38,121 nucleotides of DNA from Mangrovicoccus sp. (GTDB taxonomy: Bacteria; Pseudomonadota; Alphaproteobacteria; Rhodobacterales; Rhodobacteraceae), in contig JAOXSB010000247.1 of the NCBI GenBank assembly GCA_025800345.1, positions 1 to 38,121 on the forward strand, in the 5' to 3' direction. Below are positions 17,686-25,083 of the stretch, in pieces. The notes beneath the pieces were generated by a model. That model saw only the letters and a list, made by a program, of their open reading frames with translations, did not search any database and had not been told where the DNA came from. Within the stretch, counting starts at the first letter, position 1. Each line of letters starts with the position of its first letter. The position numbers and the translations under genes were made by a program.

Positions 17686-18555
17686 ATGAACGGAACCGGC
17701 CCGGTCGACATCTATAACGCGCATTTCGGTTTTCGAGAGCGTCCGTTTTCATTGGTGCCTGACCCCGAATTTTTGTACTGGTCTGAGAGCCACCGCATGG
17801 CGTTTACCATGTTGGAATATGGCGTTGTGACCCGTGCGCCGATCACTTTGATCACCGGCGAGGTTGGGGCCGGCAAGACCACTTTGCTGCAATATTTGCT
17901 GCGCTCGATCACCGATGATGTGGTGATTGGTCTGATTTCCAATGCCCAAGGGGGCCGGGGCGAGCTGTTGCAATGGGTGCTGCATGCCCTTGGCGTCGAA
18001 TTTTCTGAAGACGCCTCCTATGTGAATATGTTCCAGAAATTGCAGGACTATTTGCTTGAGGTCTACGCTTCCGGGCGGCGGGTGATCTTGATCTTTGATG
18101 AGGCGCAAAACCTCACGGTCGAAACCCTGGAAGAGCTGCGCATGCTCACCAATATCAACTCGAACAAAGACGAGTTGTTACAATTGGTGTTGGTGGGGCA
18201 GCCCGAGCTGCGCAACCTGATTTCCACGCCGCAATTGCGCCAGTTTGTTCAGCGTGTGGGGGCAAGCTTTCATATCTCGGCCATGTCCGACGAGAATGTC
18301 GTGGAATATGTGCGCCATCGTTTGATGGTTGCCGGGGGCCAAGGCACAGAGATCACCGAAGGCGCGGCCCGGTTGGTGCATTCACAAACCGGGGGTATCC
18401 CTCGCTTGGTCAATCAGCTATGCGATCTTTCCCTAGTATATGCCTTTTCTGCCGATAAGCCGGTGGTCACAGAAGAGGTCGTTCAATCAGTGCTTGCCGA
18501 TGGGGTATTTTTCGGCGGGACAGCGTTAACGGAGACAGCCAGCGATGAACGTTGA
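17686..18555 (+). CDS. ExeA-like AAA ATPase of the exosortase/exopolysaccharide system
   Basis: Cytoplasmic P-loop ATPase of 289 residues related to the general secretion ATPase ExeA and to the XrtA-associated ATPase family (TIGR03015-like). The N-terminal FGFRERPFSLVPDPEFLYWS is characteristic. Walker A is GEVGAGKTT (58-66) and Walker B is VILIFDEAQ (133-141). LQLVLVGQPEL serves as sensor 1, and the C-terminal GGIPRLVNQLCDLSLVYAF is sensor-2-like. The usual role is energising assembly of the envelope complex. It is the first gene of the rightward operon. Its 3' end overlaps the chain-length gene by 11 bp, so the two are probably translated together. The start ATG has AAGGA five bases upstream. 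Confidence 0.88.
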   Translation: MNGTGPVDIYNAHFGFRERPFSLVPDPEFLYWSESHRMAFTMLEYGVVTRAPITLITGEVGAGKTTLLQYLLRSITDDVVIGLISNAQGGRGELLQWVLHALGVEFSEDASYVNMFQKLQDYLLEVYASGRRVILIFDEAQNLTVETLEELRMLTNINSNKDELLQLVLVGQPELRNLISTPQLRQFVQRVGASFHISAMSDENVVEYVRHRLMVAGGQGTEITEGAARLVHSQTGGIPRLVNQLCDLSLVYAFSADKPVVTEEVVQSVLADGVFFGGTALTETASDER

Positions 18556-20131
18556 TTTCGCCTATTACTGGAGCATTTTCTGGAGGCGGTTTCCCTATTT
18601 CATTGTGGTGGCCTCTCTGCTGACATCAATCGGATTGATCGTGGCGATGTTGCTGCCCCCGGAATATGAGGCGCGGGCGACATTGCTGGTGGAAAGCGCG
18701 AAGATCCCCGAGCAATTGGCGGCCTCTACCGTGCGTACCGAAGCCACTGAGCAGCTTCAGATCATCGAGCGGCGCTTGATGACCCGCGAAAATCTGGTGG
18801 AGACCGCCCAGCGTTTGGGCGTGGTTGACCGCAAAGAGGGGGAGCCCTTTTTGGTCTCGCAAGTCGTGGAAGATATGCGCTCGCGTACCACGTTTTCGGC
18901 CACCACCTCGCGCAGCAACCGCCGTGGGCCGCAAAACGCAACATTGGTGACAATTGGCTTTCGGGCTGAGGATGCGCGCACCGCCGCGCGGGTGGCCAAT
19001 GAATTCGTAACGCTGGTGCTACAAGAGAACGTAGAAATGCGGACCGCCGTGGCTGGCGAAACCCTGCAATTCTTTGAGCAAGAGGTGGAACGGCTGAGCG
19101 GTGAGCTGGATATCCAGTCTGCCGAGATCGTGCGCTTTAAGAACTCTGTCGGCCGCGCGCTGCCCGATAGCCAGGATTACCTGACCGGCCGCCAAGGTCT
19201 GTTGCAGAGCCGTTTGGCGCAGATCGAACGGGACGTGGCCGAGATCGAGGAGCAGAAAAAACGCATTCTCGCTCTGTTTGAACAGGCGCAATTTCAACCG
19301 GATCCGCAAAACGCCTCACCGCAGGAACGCGCTTTGATTGAAGCCCGCGATGCGTTGGATTCGGCGCTGCTGGTATATTCGGAAACCAGCCCGCGGGTGC
19401 GCTTGCTGAAAGCGCGGATCGCGCAGCTGGAAAAGCGGGTGCAGGCGGAAAAGCTAGGCATCTCGGCCAACACCGCAGATCCGAAATCGGCGCAACAAGT
19501 TTTGGTCGATGCGCAGATCGCTGAATTGGATGTGCGTTCCGAGACCCTGAATAGCGAAGCCAATAAGCTGATCGCGGAGATCGATGAGATTGAGGAAACC
19601 TTGGGCCAGATCGCGGGCAATGGCCTGACCTTGCGCACCTTGGAGCGCGAGCTTGAAAGCACTCAGCGCCAGCATAGCGAAGCGGTGGACCGTTTGGCCA
19701 AAGCCGCCACTGGTGAGCGGATCGAATTGCTGTCCAAAGGGCAGCGGATCACCGTGATCGAACAGGCCACCCCGCCGGATTACCCGTCCAAGCCGAACCG
19801 GCCTTTGATCGCTGGTGCTGGCGCTGCTGTTGGGATTTTGCTTGGCCTTGGGGTGGTGCTGTTGCTCGAATTGCTCAACCGCTCGATCCGGCGCCCTTCT
19901 GAGATCGTGGACCGTTTGGGCATCACGCCCATCGCAGTTCTGCCTTATTTGCGCACAGATACCGAGGCAGCATGGCGGCGAACTGTGCTGATCTTGATCG
20001 TTTGCGGTTTGATGCTGGTGCTGCCATTGTCGATCTATTTCATCCATAGCCTACTGGTGCCGTTGGATGGTTTCGCCAATGGGTTTTTGAAGAATTTTGG
20101 CCTGGCTCTGCCCGGCGGCGGTGTGAACTAA
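18545..20131 (+). CDS. Polysaccharide chain-length determinant (Wzz/GumC-type co-polymerase)
   Basis: Inner-membrane protein of 528 residues that sets polymer length and couples polymerisation to export. The first membrane segment is FPYFIVVASLLTSIGLIVAML (residues 17-37 by eye), leading into PPEYEARATLLVES, the Wzz signature. A long periplasmic coiled-coil region (about 170-390, rich in Glu, Gln, Leu) follows. The proline-rich PPDYPSKPNRPLIAG then precedes the second membrane segment (AGAAVGILLGLGVVLLLELL). An additional hydrophobic segment, VLILIVCGLMLVLPLSIYFI, near residue 480 is beyond the usual two. There is no fused kinase domain; the kinase is the next gene. GGAG lies upstream of the ATG, inside the preceding gene. 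Confidence 0.9.
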   Translation: MNVDFAYYWSIFWRRFPYFIVVASLLTSIGLIVAMLLPPEYEARATLLVESAKIPEQLAASTVRTEATEQLQIIERRLMTRENLVETAQRLGVVDRKEGEPFLVSQVVEDMRSRTTFSATTSRSNRRGPQNATLVTIGFRAEDARTAARVANEFVTLVLQENVEMRTAVAGETLQFFEQEVERLSGELDIQSAEIVRFKNSVGRALPDSQDYLTGRQGLLQSRLAQIERDVAEIEEQKKRILALFEQAQFQPDPQNASPQERALIEARDALDSALLVYSETSPRVRLLKARIAQLEKRVQAEKLGISANTADPKSAQQVLVDAQIAELDVRSETLNSEANKLIAEIDEIEETLGQIAGNGLTLRTLERELESTQRQHSEAVDRLAKAATGERIELLSKGQRITVIEQATPPDYPSKPNRPLIAGAGAAVGILLGLGVVLLLELLNRSIRRPSEIVDRLGITPIAVLPYLRTDTEAAWRRTVLILIVCGLMLVLPLSIYFIHSLLVPLDGFANGFLKNFGLALPGGGVN

Positions 20132-20153
20132 GGCGCGGTCGAAGGAGACGCTC

Positions 20154-20996
20154 ATGGAACGGCTACAAGAAGCGCTTAAACGGGCCCGTGAACAACGCGA
20201 AGAATTGGGGGCAGGCGCGCCGCCTGCGACCGGTGATGCAGCCCAAGCAGATGCGCCCGCTCAGGCACAACGGCAGAGCTCGGCACACCATGGCCAAGAT
20301 CCTTGGGAAGCGGTGCCGGAATTTGCCCCGATCCCGCGGATCATGCGCAAGAACCGGTTGATTTCCTATTTCGGTGGGCCAGAAGCCTCGCCCTATGACA
20401 TCATGCGCACCAAGATCGTGCAATTGGCCAAAGCCAAAGAAGCCAAGCGCATTATCGTCACCTCACCTTCGCCGGGATGCGGTAAAACCACCACCACGGC
20501 CAATCTGGCCTTTAGCTTGGCGCGGCAAGCGGATCTGCGCACCCTGGTGCTCGATATCGATTTCCGTCGGCCCAATCTGGGCAAAGTGTTGGGCATTCAG
20601 GAGCCGCATCAATTTTCCGAGGCTTTGGCCAATGAAAGTGATCCGGCCGAACATATGGTGCGCATCGGCTCTAATCTGTTGATTGCCACCAATGCCGAAC
20701 CTGCGGCCAACCCGTCTGAGTTGCTGCAATCGCAAGTGGCGCAAGAAACCCTGGCGGAGCTTGAGCGCCGTTTTGAGCCTGATTTGGTGCTGTTTGATGC
20801 GCTGCCGGTGCTGACCAGCGATGACACGATCGGTTTTGTCGAACATTGCGACGCGGCCTTGATCGTGGCAGCGGCAGAGCAAAACTCCATGGAAGAGCTT
20901 GATGTGACCGAAGCGGAAATCGCCGCGGTCTCTACAGTGCTTGGGGTGGTTTTGAACAAATGCCGCTATGCGGGCAATAATTACGAATATTATTGA
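20154..20996 (+). CDS. CpsD/CapB-type tyrosine-protein kinase (BY-kinase)
   Basis: Cytoplasmic bacterial tyrosine kinase of 280 residues that works with the Wzz-type protein to control polymer synthesis through cycles of autophosphorylation. Residues 1-15 (MERLQEALKRAREQR) are a charged helix, then a low-complexity Ala/Gln linker to about 48. Walker A is SPSPGCGKTT (104-113), Walker A' is LVLDIDFRRPN (131-141) and Walker B is LVLFDALPVL (211-220). The C-terminal tyrosine cluster is short, NNYEYY, with a further Tyr272. GAAGGAG lies upstream of the ATG, 22 bp after the chain-length stop. It is the last gene of the operon, with a terminator about 37 bp further on. Confidence 0.92.
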   Translation: MERLQEALKRAREQREELGAGAPPATGDAAQADAPAQAQRQSSAHHGQDPWEAVPEFAPIPRIMRKNRLISYFGGPEASPYDIMRTKIVQLAKAKEAKRIIVTSPSPGCGKTTTTANLAFSLARQADLRTLVLDIDFRRPNLGKVLGIQEPHQFSEALANESDPAEHMVRIGSNLLIATNAEPAANPSELLQSQVAQETLAELERRFEPDLVLFDALPVLTSDDTIGFVEHCDAALIVAAAEQNSMEELDVTEAEIAAVSTVLGVVLNKCRYAGNNYEYY

Positions 20997-21032
20997 CGCG
21001 GACCGGGCCTTATACGGCGCATAGATATTAAA

Positions 21033-21057
21033 CCTCGGGCAAGCCCCGGGGTTTTTT
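21033..21057 (+). terminator. Intrinsic terminator of the kinase operon
   Basis: CCTCGGG and CCCGGGG form a stem (one T-G wobble) followed by TTTTTT at 21052-21057. A second perfect hairpin, GCAGATC-CTTT-GATCTGC (21065-21082), follows directly and may reinforce it. It closes the rightward exopolysaccharide operon. Confidence 0.88.
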
Positions 21058-21273
21058 CGTTTCTGCAGATCCTTTGATCTGCTTGGCCATGTGTCGGCAT
21101 TTCTTAGAATCTGAGGGAAATGCTGTTCATTTCGATGCTTGGCGACAAGGAATTCTTGAGCATACCGGTGCCAGATAGCGCAACTGAGGGGCGCATTTAC
21201 ATCAGAACTTCGCCGGCCACACCGGCGGCCACAAAGGTTCGAGGAGGATGACCGGGGCGTGTGACCGGGCGGA

Positions 21274-21666
21274 ATGACGGGGGCTGTGGTGGCTGTCTAT
21301 CTATTGACCCATGAAGAGAATATCCGATTGGATCAGAGCCAATTGGTGCAGCTTTACCGCGATTGCGGTGAAGAACGGGCTGAACAGGCCTTGGCCGATG
21401 CGATCGAGAATATCGCGGTTATTCTGATGCGCCTGGAGCGGCTCGGCCCCCATGGATCGCTTACCGAGATTGCAGATTTGGCAACCCAACTGGCCAGCTA
21501 TGCGCGCTGTTGCGGCATGGTTGATTTGGCTCGGGTCTCTGAACATGTGAAAAACGCAGCAGCGCAGATTGATCTAGCTGCGCTTGGGGCGACGCTGGCG
21601 CGGCTTGGGCGCATCGGGGATCATTCCATGGCGGCGATTTGGGCGCCCAATGATGCCACAGTGTGA
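21274..21666 (+). CDS. Small protein of unknown function (130 aa)
   Basis: I do not recognise a named domain. The 130 residues look mainly alpha-helical: LDQSQLVQLYRDCGEERAEQ, ADAIENIAVILMRLERLG, TEIADLATQLASYARCCG and ARVSEHVKNAAAQIDLAA would be amphipathic helices. The tail is GRIGDHSMAAIWAPNDATV. It has no signal peptide or membrane segment, so it is probably cytoplasmic. The helix-rich layout recalls HPt-like or four-helix bundles, but no HPt phosphorylation motif can be claimed. The ATG at 21274 has only a weak GGGCGG site; a better AGGAGG lies 27 bases upstream, before a 9-residue reading frame that overlaps this start. The aminopeptidase gene follows after 94 bp on the same strand. Regular codon use supports a real gene. 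Confidence 0.65.
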   Translation: MTGAVVAVYLLTHEENIRLDQSQLVQLYRDCGEERAEQALADAIENIAVILMRLERLGPHGSLTEIADLATQLASYARCCGMVDLARVSEHVKNAAAQIDLAALGATLARLGRIGDHSMAAIWAPNDATV

Positions 21667-21760
21667 TTTCGGGCTTTCGCCCATGGTGTCTTGGCGGCGA
21701 AGCGCCTAGGATTTGATCCTGAACCCCGCGCTTGCGCGCGATGCCTATTCAGGACGTCCG

Positions 21761-23149
21761 ATGATGCCAGTTTTTGCGCCCGTCACCGAGGCTGCGCTTC
21801 CCCTATTTCTTTTGCAATCTGAGAATTATGAGGCCTGGCTTCAGGACCAGCCCGAGCCTTGGCGCGCCTGGCTCGCGAGCACGGGTTTCAAAGCCGCATC
21901 CGGACAGCTGTGTTTGCTTCCCGGCGCAGATGGCAATTTGGCTGGCGCGGCCTTTGGTTTGGGCGGGGCTTCAGCGCAGGCGCGCGGGCGGTTTTTGGCA
22001 GCGCAAGCCCGGGCGGCTTTGCCCGCGGGCACCTGGCGCATCACAACCGAGCTCGCGCCGCAAGCGGCCAGTGAGGCCGCGCTTGGCTGGTTGCTCGCGG
22101 GCTATCAATTTGATCGGTATAAATCCGCAAGCCCCAACGAGGTTCTGCTTTGCGCCCCTGATGGCGTGGATGCGGCGCGGATCGAACGCATCGCCGCGGC
22201 GGAGTTTCGCATCCGTGATCTGATCAACACCCCGGCTTCGGATATGGGGCCGGCCGAGCTTGAAGACGCTGTGCGCCATATGGGCGAGGGCTATGGGGCG
22301 CGTTGCTCGGTCATCTCTGGTGCGGAACTGGCCGAGGGCTTTCCTTTGATCCATACGGTGGGGCGGGCCTCGCCCCGCGCGCCGCGATTGATCGATCTGC
22401 GTTGGGGTAGCCAAGGCCCGCGCCTGACCTTGGTGGGCAAGGGCGTGTGTTTCGACACGGGCGGGCTTAATCTCAAGCCGGGCGGCTCGATGGGGCTGAT
22501 GAAAAAGGATATGGGCGGGGCGGCCAATGCGGCAGGGCTGGCCCAGATGATCATGAGCCAGGGTTTGCCCGTGCAATTGCGCCTGTTGGTGCCTGCGGTG
22601 GAAAATGCCGTCGGCGGCGCGGCGTTCCGGCCCCAAGATGTGCTGACCTCTCGCGCCGGGCTGACGGTTGAGGTCAATAACACTGATGCAGAAGGGCGCT
22701 TGGTGCTGGCAGATGCTTTGGCCTTGGCCGGTGAGGAAACCCCCGATCTATTGATCTCATTGGCCACGCTTACCGGCGCGGCGCGGGTGGCGGTGGGCCC
22801 CGATATCGCGCCGTTTTTCACCGATGACGAGGGGTTTGCCTCTGCCCTGTCCGCCGCCGCCCAAGCGGTGCGCGACCCGGTTTGGCGGCTGCCATTCCAT
22901 CCGGCCTATGAAAACATGATCGAGCCAGGGATTGCGGATTTGGACAATGCGCCGTCGGGGGGCTTTGCCGGCGCGATCACCGCGGCCTTGTTCCTGCGCC
23001 GCTTTGCGGGCCAAGCGCAGCGCTATGCCCATTTCGATATTTACGGCTGGCAGCCAAGCGCGGCACCGGCACGCCCCAAAGGCGGGGTGGGCCAAGGGGT
23101 GCGGGCGATTTTCGAAGCACTGCCCCGCATGCTTGATCTACCGGGTTGA
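21761..23149 (+). CDS. M17-family leucyl aminopeptidase
   Basis: Cytoplasmic two-metal aminopeptidase, 462 residues from the chosen start, that removes N-terminal residues from peptides. The M17 signature NTDAEGRL is at residues 307-314. The metal/substrate-binding stretch GKGVCFDTGGLNLKPGGSMG with MKKDMGGAA precedes it. The N-terminal domain is shorter and less conserved than in E. coli PepA, as in many alphaproteobacterial paralogues. The start is ATG 21761 (AGGA upstream). The frame is open to a TTG at 21713, but that adds 16 residues without a ribosome-binding site. The NlpC/P60 hydrolase gene follows after 38 bp. The pair suggests breakdown of wall-derived or other peptides, which is inference from context. 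Confidence 0.9.
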   Translation: MMPVFAPVTEAALPLFLLQSENYEAWLQDQPEPWRAWLASTGFKAASGQLCLLPGADGNLAGAAFGLGGASAQARGRFLAAQARAALPAGTWRITTELAPQAASEAALGWLLAGYQFDRYKSASPNEVLLCAPDGVDAARIERIAAAEFRIRDLINTPASDMGPAELEDAVRHMGEGYGARCSVISGAELAEGFPLIHTVGRASPRAPRLIDLRWGSQGPRLTLVGKGVCFDTGGLNLKPGGSMGLMKKDMGGAANAAGLAQMIMSQGLPVQLRLLVPAVENAVGGAAFRPQDVLTSRAGLTVEVNNTDAEGRLVLADALALAGEETPDLLISLATLTGAARVAVGPDIAPFFTDDEGFASALSAAAQAVRDPVWRLPFHPAYENMIEPGIADLDNAPSGGFAGAITAALFLRRFAGQAQRYAHFDIYGWQPSAAPARPKGGVGQGVRAIFEALPRMLDLPG

Positions 23150-23187
23150 GGCAGCCTAACTGACAGCAACAAGGCACAGGCAGGCCC

Positions 23188-23988
23188 ATGGCTAAATCAT
23201 TTCTCAAACATCGCCACCCGCTGCAAATCAGCAGCGCTGTGGCGGATTTGCTTGACCATCCCGAAGGGGCGCGGGCCCGCCAGCTTGTTTATGGGGAATT
23301 GGTGGTGCCGCTGGATGAGATGCGTGACCATGTGCTCGCGAAAGCCGAACGTGATGGGTATGTGGGCTATATTCCGCGCCGGGATCTGAGCGAAGCGGTG
23401 GAAGCCACCCATCGGGTGATCGGCCTGGCCACCCATCTGTATCGCGAGCCTGATTTCAAATCCCCTGATGTGATGAGCCTGTCTTTCGGCTCTTACCTGA
23501 ATGTCACCGGTGATCAGGGGCGGTTTTATCAGACCCATACGGGGCATTTCGTGCCCAAACAGCATGTGGCGCGGGCCAGTTTGAAATTTGATGATCCCGC
23601 CGCCGTGGCAGAGCTGTTCCTAGGCACGCCCTATCTTTGGGGCGGCAATAGCCGTTTGGGGCTGGATTGCTCGGGCCTGGTGCAAGCGGCGTGCTTGGCC
23701 TGCGGCATTGCTTGCCCAGGTGATAGCGGCGATCAGGCGCGGGATGTGGGCTTTGCCTTGGATCCGGGAACGCCCTTGCGGCGCAGTGATCTGATCTTTT
23801 GGGAAGGTCATGTGGCCATGATGGTCAATGACACTTTGATGATCCATGCCAATGCCCATCATATGGCGACGGTGTTCGAGCCTTTGGCCGAGGCCGCAGA
23901 ACGGATCGAAGCGGCGGGTGATGGGGCGATCAAAACCCGCCGGCGGCCCGTCTTGGCCAAGTCCCGACGCGTACGGGCAAGCGTTTAA
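23188..23988 (+). CDS. NlpC/P60-family peptidase with N-terminal SH3-like region
   Basis: Cysteine peptidase of 266 residues; relatives cleave peptidoglycan stem peptides or their fragments. Residues 30-130 look like SH3-type beta domains (RQLVYGELVVPLDEM, DGYVGYIPRRDL, and TGHFVPKQHV). The catalytic domain has Cys161 in LDCSGLVQAA, His208 in FWEGHVAMMV and a third polar residue in MIHANAH (His220/Asn222). No signal peptide is visible, so it may act on imported peptides in the cytoplasm, in line with its aminopeptidase neighbour. The C-terminal tail is basic (RRRPVLAKSRRVR). The stop is shared in a TTAA with the convergent DUF2794 gene. Confidence 0.9.
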   Translation: MAKSFLKHRHPLQISSAVADLLDHPEGARARQLVYGELVVPLDEMRDHVLAKAERDGYVGYIPRRDLSEAVEATHRVIGLATHLYREPDFKSPDVMSLSFGSYLNVTGDQGRFYQTHTGHFVPKQHVARASLKFDDPAAVAELFLGTPYLWGGNSRLGLDCSGLVQAACLACGIACPGDSGDQARDVGFALDPGTPLRRSDLIFWEGHVAMMVNDTLMIHANAHHMATVFEPLAEAAERIEAAGDGAIKTRRRPVLAKSRRVRASV

Positions 23989-24326
23989 CGCACAGCGCGG
24001 ATCAGTTTGCGCTCGAGCACCCGCAGCACCGTGGGCAAATCTTGCCCCCGTTTCAGGATCTGCCCTTCCATGGCGATGATGCTATATTGCCCCTGGCGGT
24101 TGCGCAGGGCCGGGGTTTTCTCAATGCGGTAAAGCGGCGTTTCCGCAGTGCGCCGAAACACCGCGAACACTGCCCGGTCGCGCAAGCAGGAAATCCCATA
24201 ATCGCGCCATTCCCCGGCGGCCACCATGCGCCCATAAAGCGACAAGATCGCCCCAAGTTCGCGCCGGTCAAAAGACACCTGATCTGGAATGGGTCGGGGA
24301 AAGGGGACTGGGGGCGTTGAGCTCAT
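23985..24326 (-). CDS. DUF2794 family protein
   Basis: Cytoplasmic protein of 113 residues with no established function; the family occurs in alphaproteobacteria. Nearly the whole length matches it: VSFDRRELGAILSLYGRMV, AAGEWRDYGISCLRDRAVFA, VFRRTAETPLYRIEKTP, QGQYSIIAMEGQILKRGQ and DLPTVLRVLERKL. I place the start at ATG 24326 (MSSTPPVPFPRP) because the conserved domain begins shortly after it. The frame is open to 24464, with an ATG at 24404 as an alternative, and no start has a strong ribosome-binding site. It converges with the NlpC gene, the two stops overlapping by 4 bp. Confidence 0.8.
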   Translation of the reverse strand: MSSTPPVPFPRPIPDQVSFDRRELGAILSLYGRMVAAGEWRDYGISCLRDRAVFAVFRRTAETPLYRIEKTPALRNRQGQYSIIAMEGQILKRGQDLPTVLRVLERKLIRAVR

Positions 24327-24637
24327 ATCCCAGACTGCGCTTGCCCGTGTCGCAAAATCAAGCGCTTCGACGCATTCATCCGGCGCCGCTTGAGGAATTT
24401 CCATTAGATGCAATTGGTTTGGGCTGTACCCTTCACGGCATGAGCACGAACACAGTTTCGCCACGAGAAGATCCCGAAATGGCCCAAGAGCGGCCCCGCT
24501 CCTGCCTTAAGGTGACGCCATACAGCCGTTCTAGCGAGACCACCGGATCCGGCGGCCAGTTTAATAGCCCCCACATGGGTCTGTCGGGTCCGGTGCGCGT
24601 TTTGCCCCCAAGGGCCCTTTGCGACGCGGGTTTTGCG
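24327..24637. other. 311-bp stretch without a convincing gene
   Basis: This lies between two leftward genes (DUF2794 and the I78-type lipoprotein). Reading frames are open on both strands (+ 24440-24736 and - 24433-24672), but neither has a ribosome-binding site, and both overlap the 3' end of the I78 gene. The visible structure is an extended inverted repeat at 24534-24605 and a short perfect hairpin GAGCG-GCCC-CGCTC (24488-24501). A structured RNA or a regulatory leader is possible. Confidence 0.45.
24534..24605 (+). other. Extended RNA-type stem-loop
   Basis: Read as + strand RNA, 24541-24555 pairs continuously with 24581-24595: 12 Watson-Crick and 3 G-U pairs. After a small internal loop, 24534-24539 (GCGAGA) pairs with 24600-24605 (TTTTGC) using two more G-U pairs. 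The apical loop contains CCC-ACAT-GGG. On the minus strand the G-U positions become A-C mismatches, so the helix favours a + strand transcript. Confidence 0.4.
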
Positions 24638-24949
24638 TTAGCCGCAGAACACTCGGCCCACGGTGTCTTCACGGGTTGTGGTAAAGGTCAGCCGGTTGGG
24701 ATCGTAATCGCGGGTCACAAAAGAATCGGCAGGTAATACCCGCAAATTCGGGCCCAGCGTGAGGCTGTTCACCACGGTGATCGGCTCTCCGATCAGATCC
24801 TGGTAAAGTGCTGCATTGCAAGACCCATCCGAGACCGGTGCGCGCTGCGCGCTTTGTGCATTGGCGGATTCAAGCCCGACGGTCTCTGGCGGCGGTCCGC
24901 AAGAGGCCAGTACCAATGCCGCACCGATCAGCAAGAGAGAAAAACGCAT
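24638..24949 (-). CDS. I78-family peptidase inhibitor-like lipoprotein
   Basis: Small lipoprotein of 103 residues. The signal MRFSLLLIGAALVLASC has lipobox LASC with Cys17 as the lipidation site. The mature domain, CNAALYQDLIGEPITVV then LRVLPADSFVTRDYDPNRL and ending GRVFCG, follows the I78 (potato-inhibitor-I-like, elastase-inhibitor) pattern: a buried core, the DYDPNRL segment and a Cys pair that could form a disulphide. It would protect envelope proteins from serine proteases; this function is by family analogy. The start ATG 24949 has a perfect GGAGGT upstream. The frame is open to 25093, but that extension contains no ribosome-binding site and would bury the signal peptide. Confidence 0.82.
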   Translation of the reverse strand: MRFSLLLIGAALVLASCGPPPETVGLESANAQSAQRAPVSDGSCNAALYQDLIGEPITVVNSLTLGPNLRVLPADSFVTRDYDPNRLTFTTTREDTVGRVFCG

Positions 24950-25083
24950 AGGGCACCTCCAACAAGCCTGATCTAGCCTTGCTCTGCCCGGTGACGCAAC
25001 CGTGCAAGCAAAGGTCGCCTTTGGCCGTTGCCTTTGCGACAAGATAGGCACAGGCTTTGCTGGGAAAATCTGGAGATCACGCC

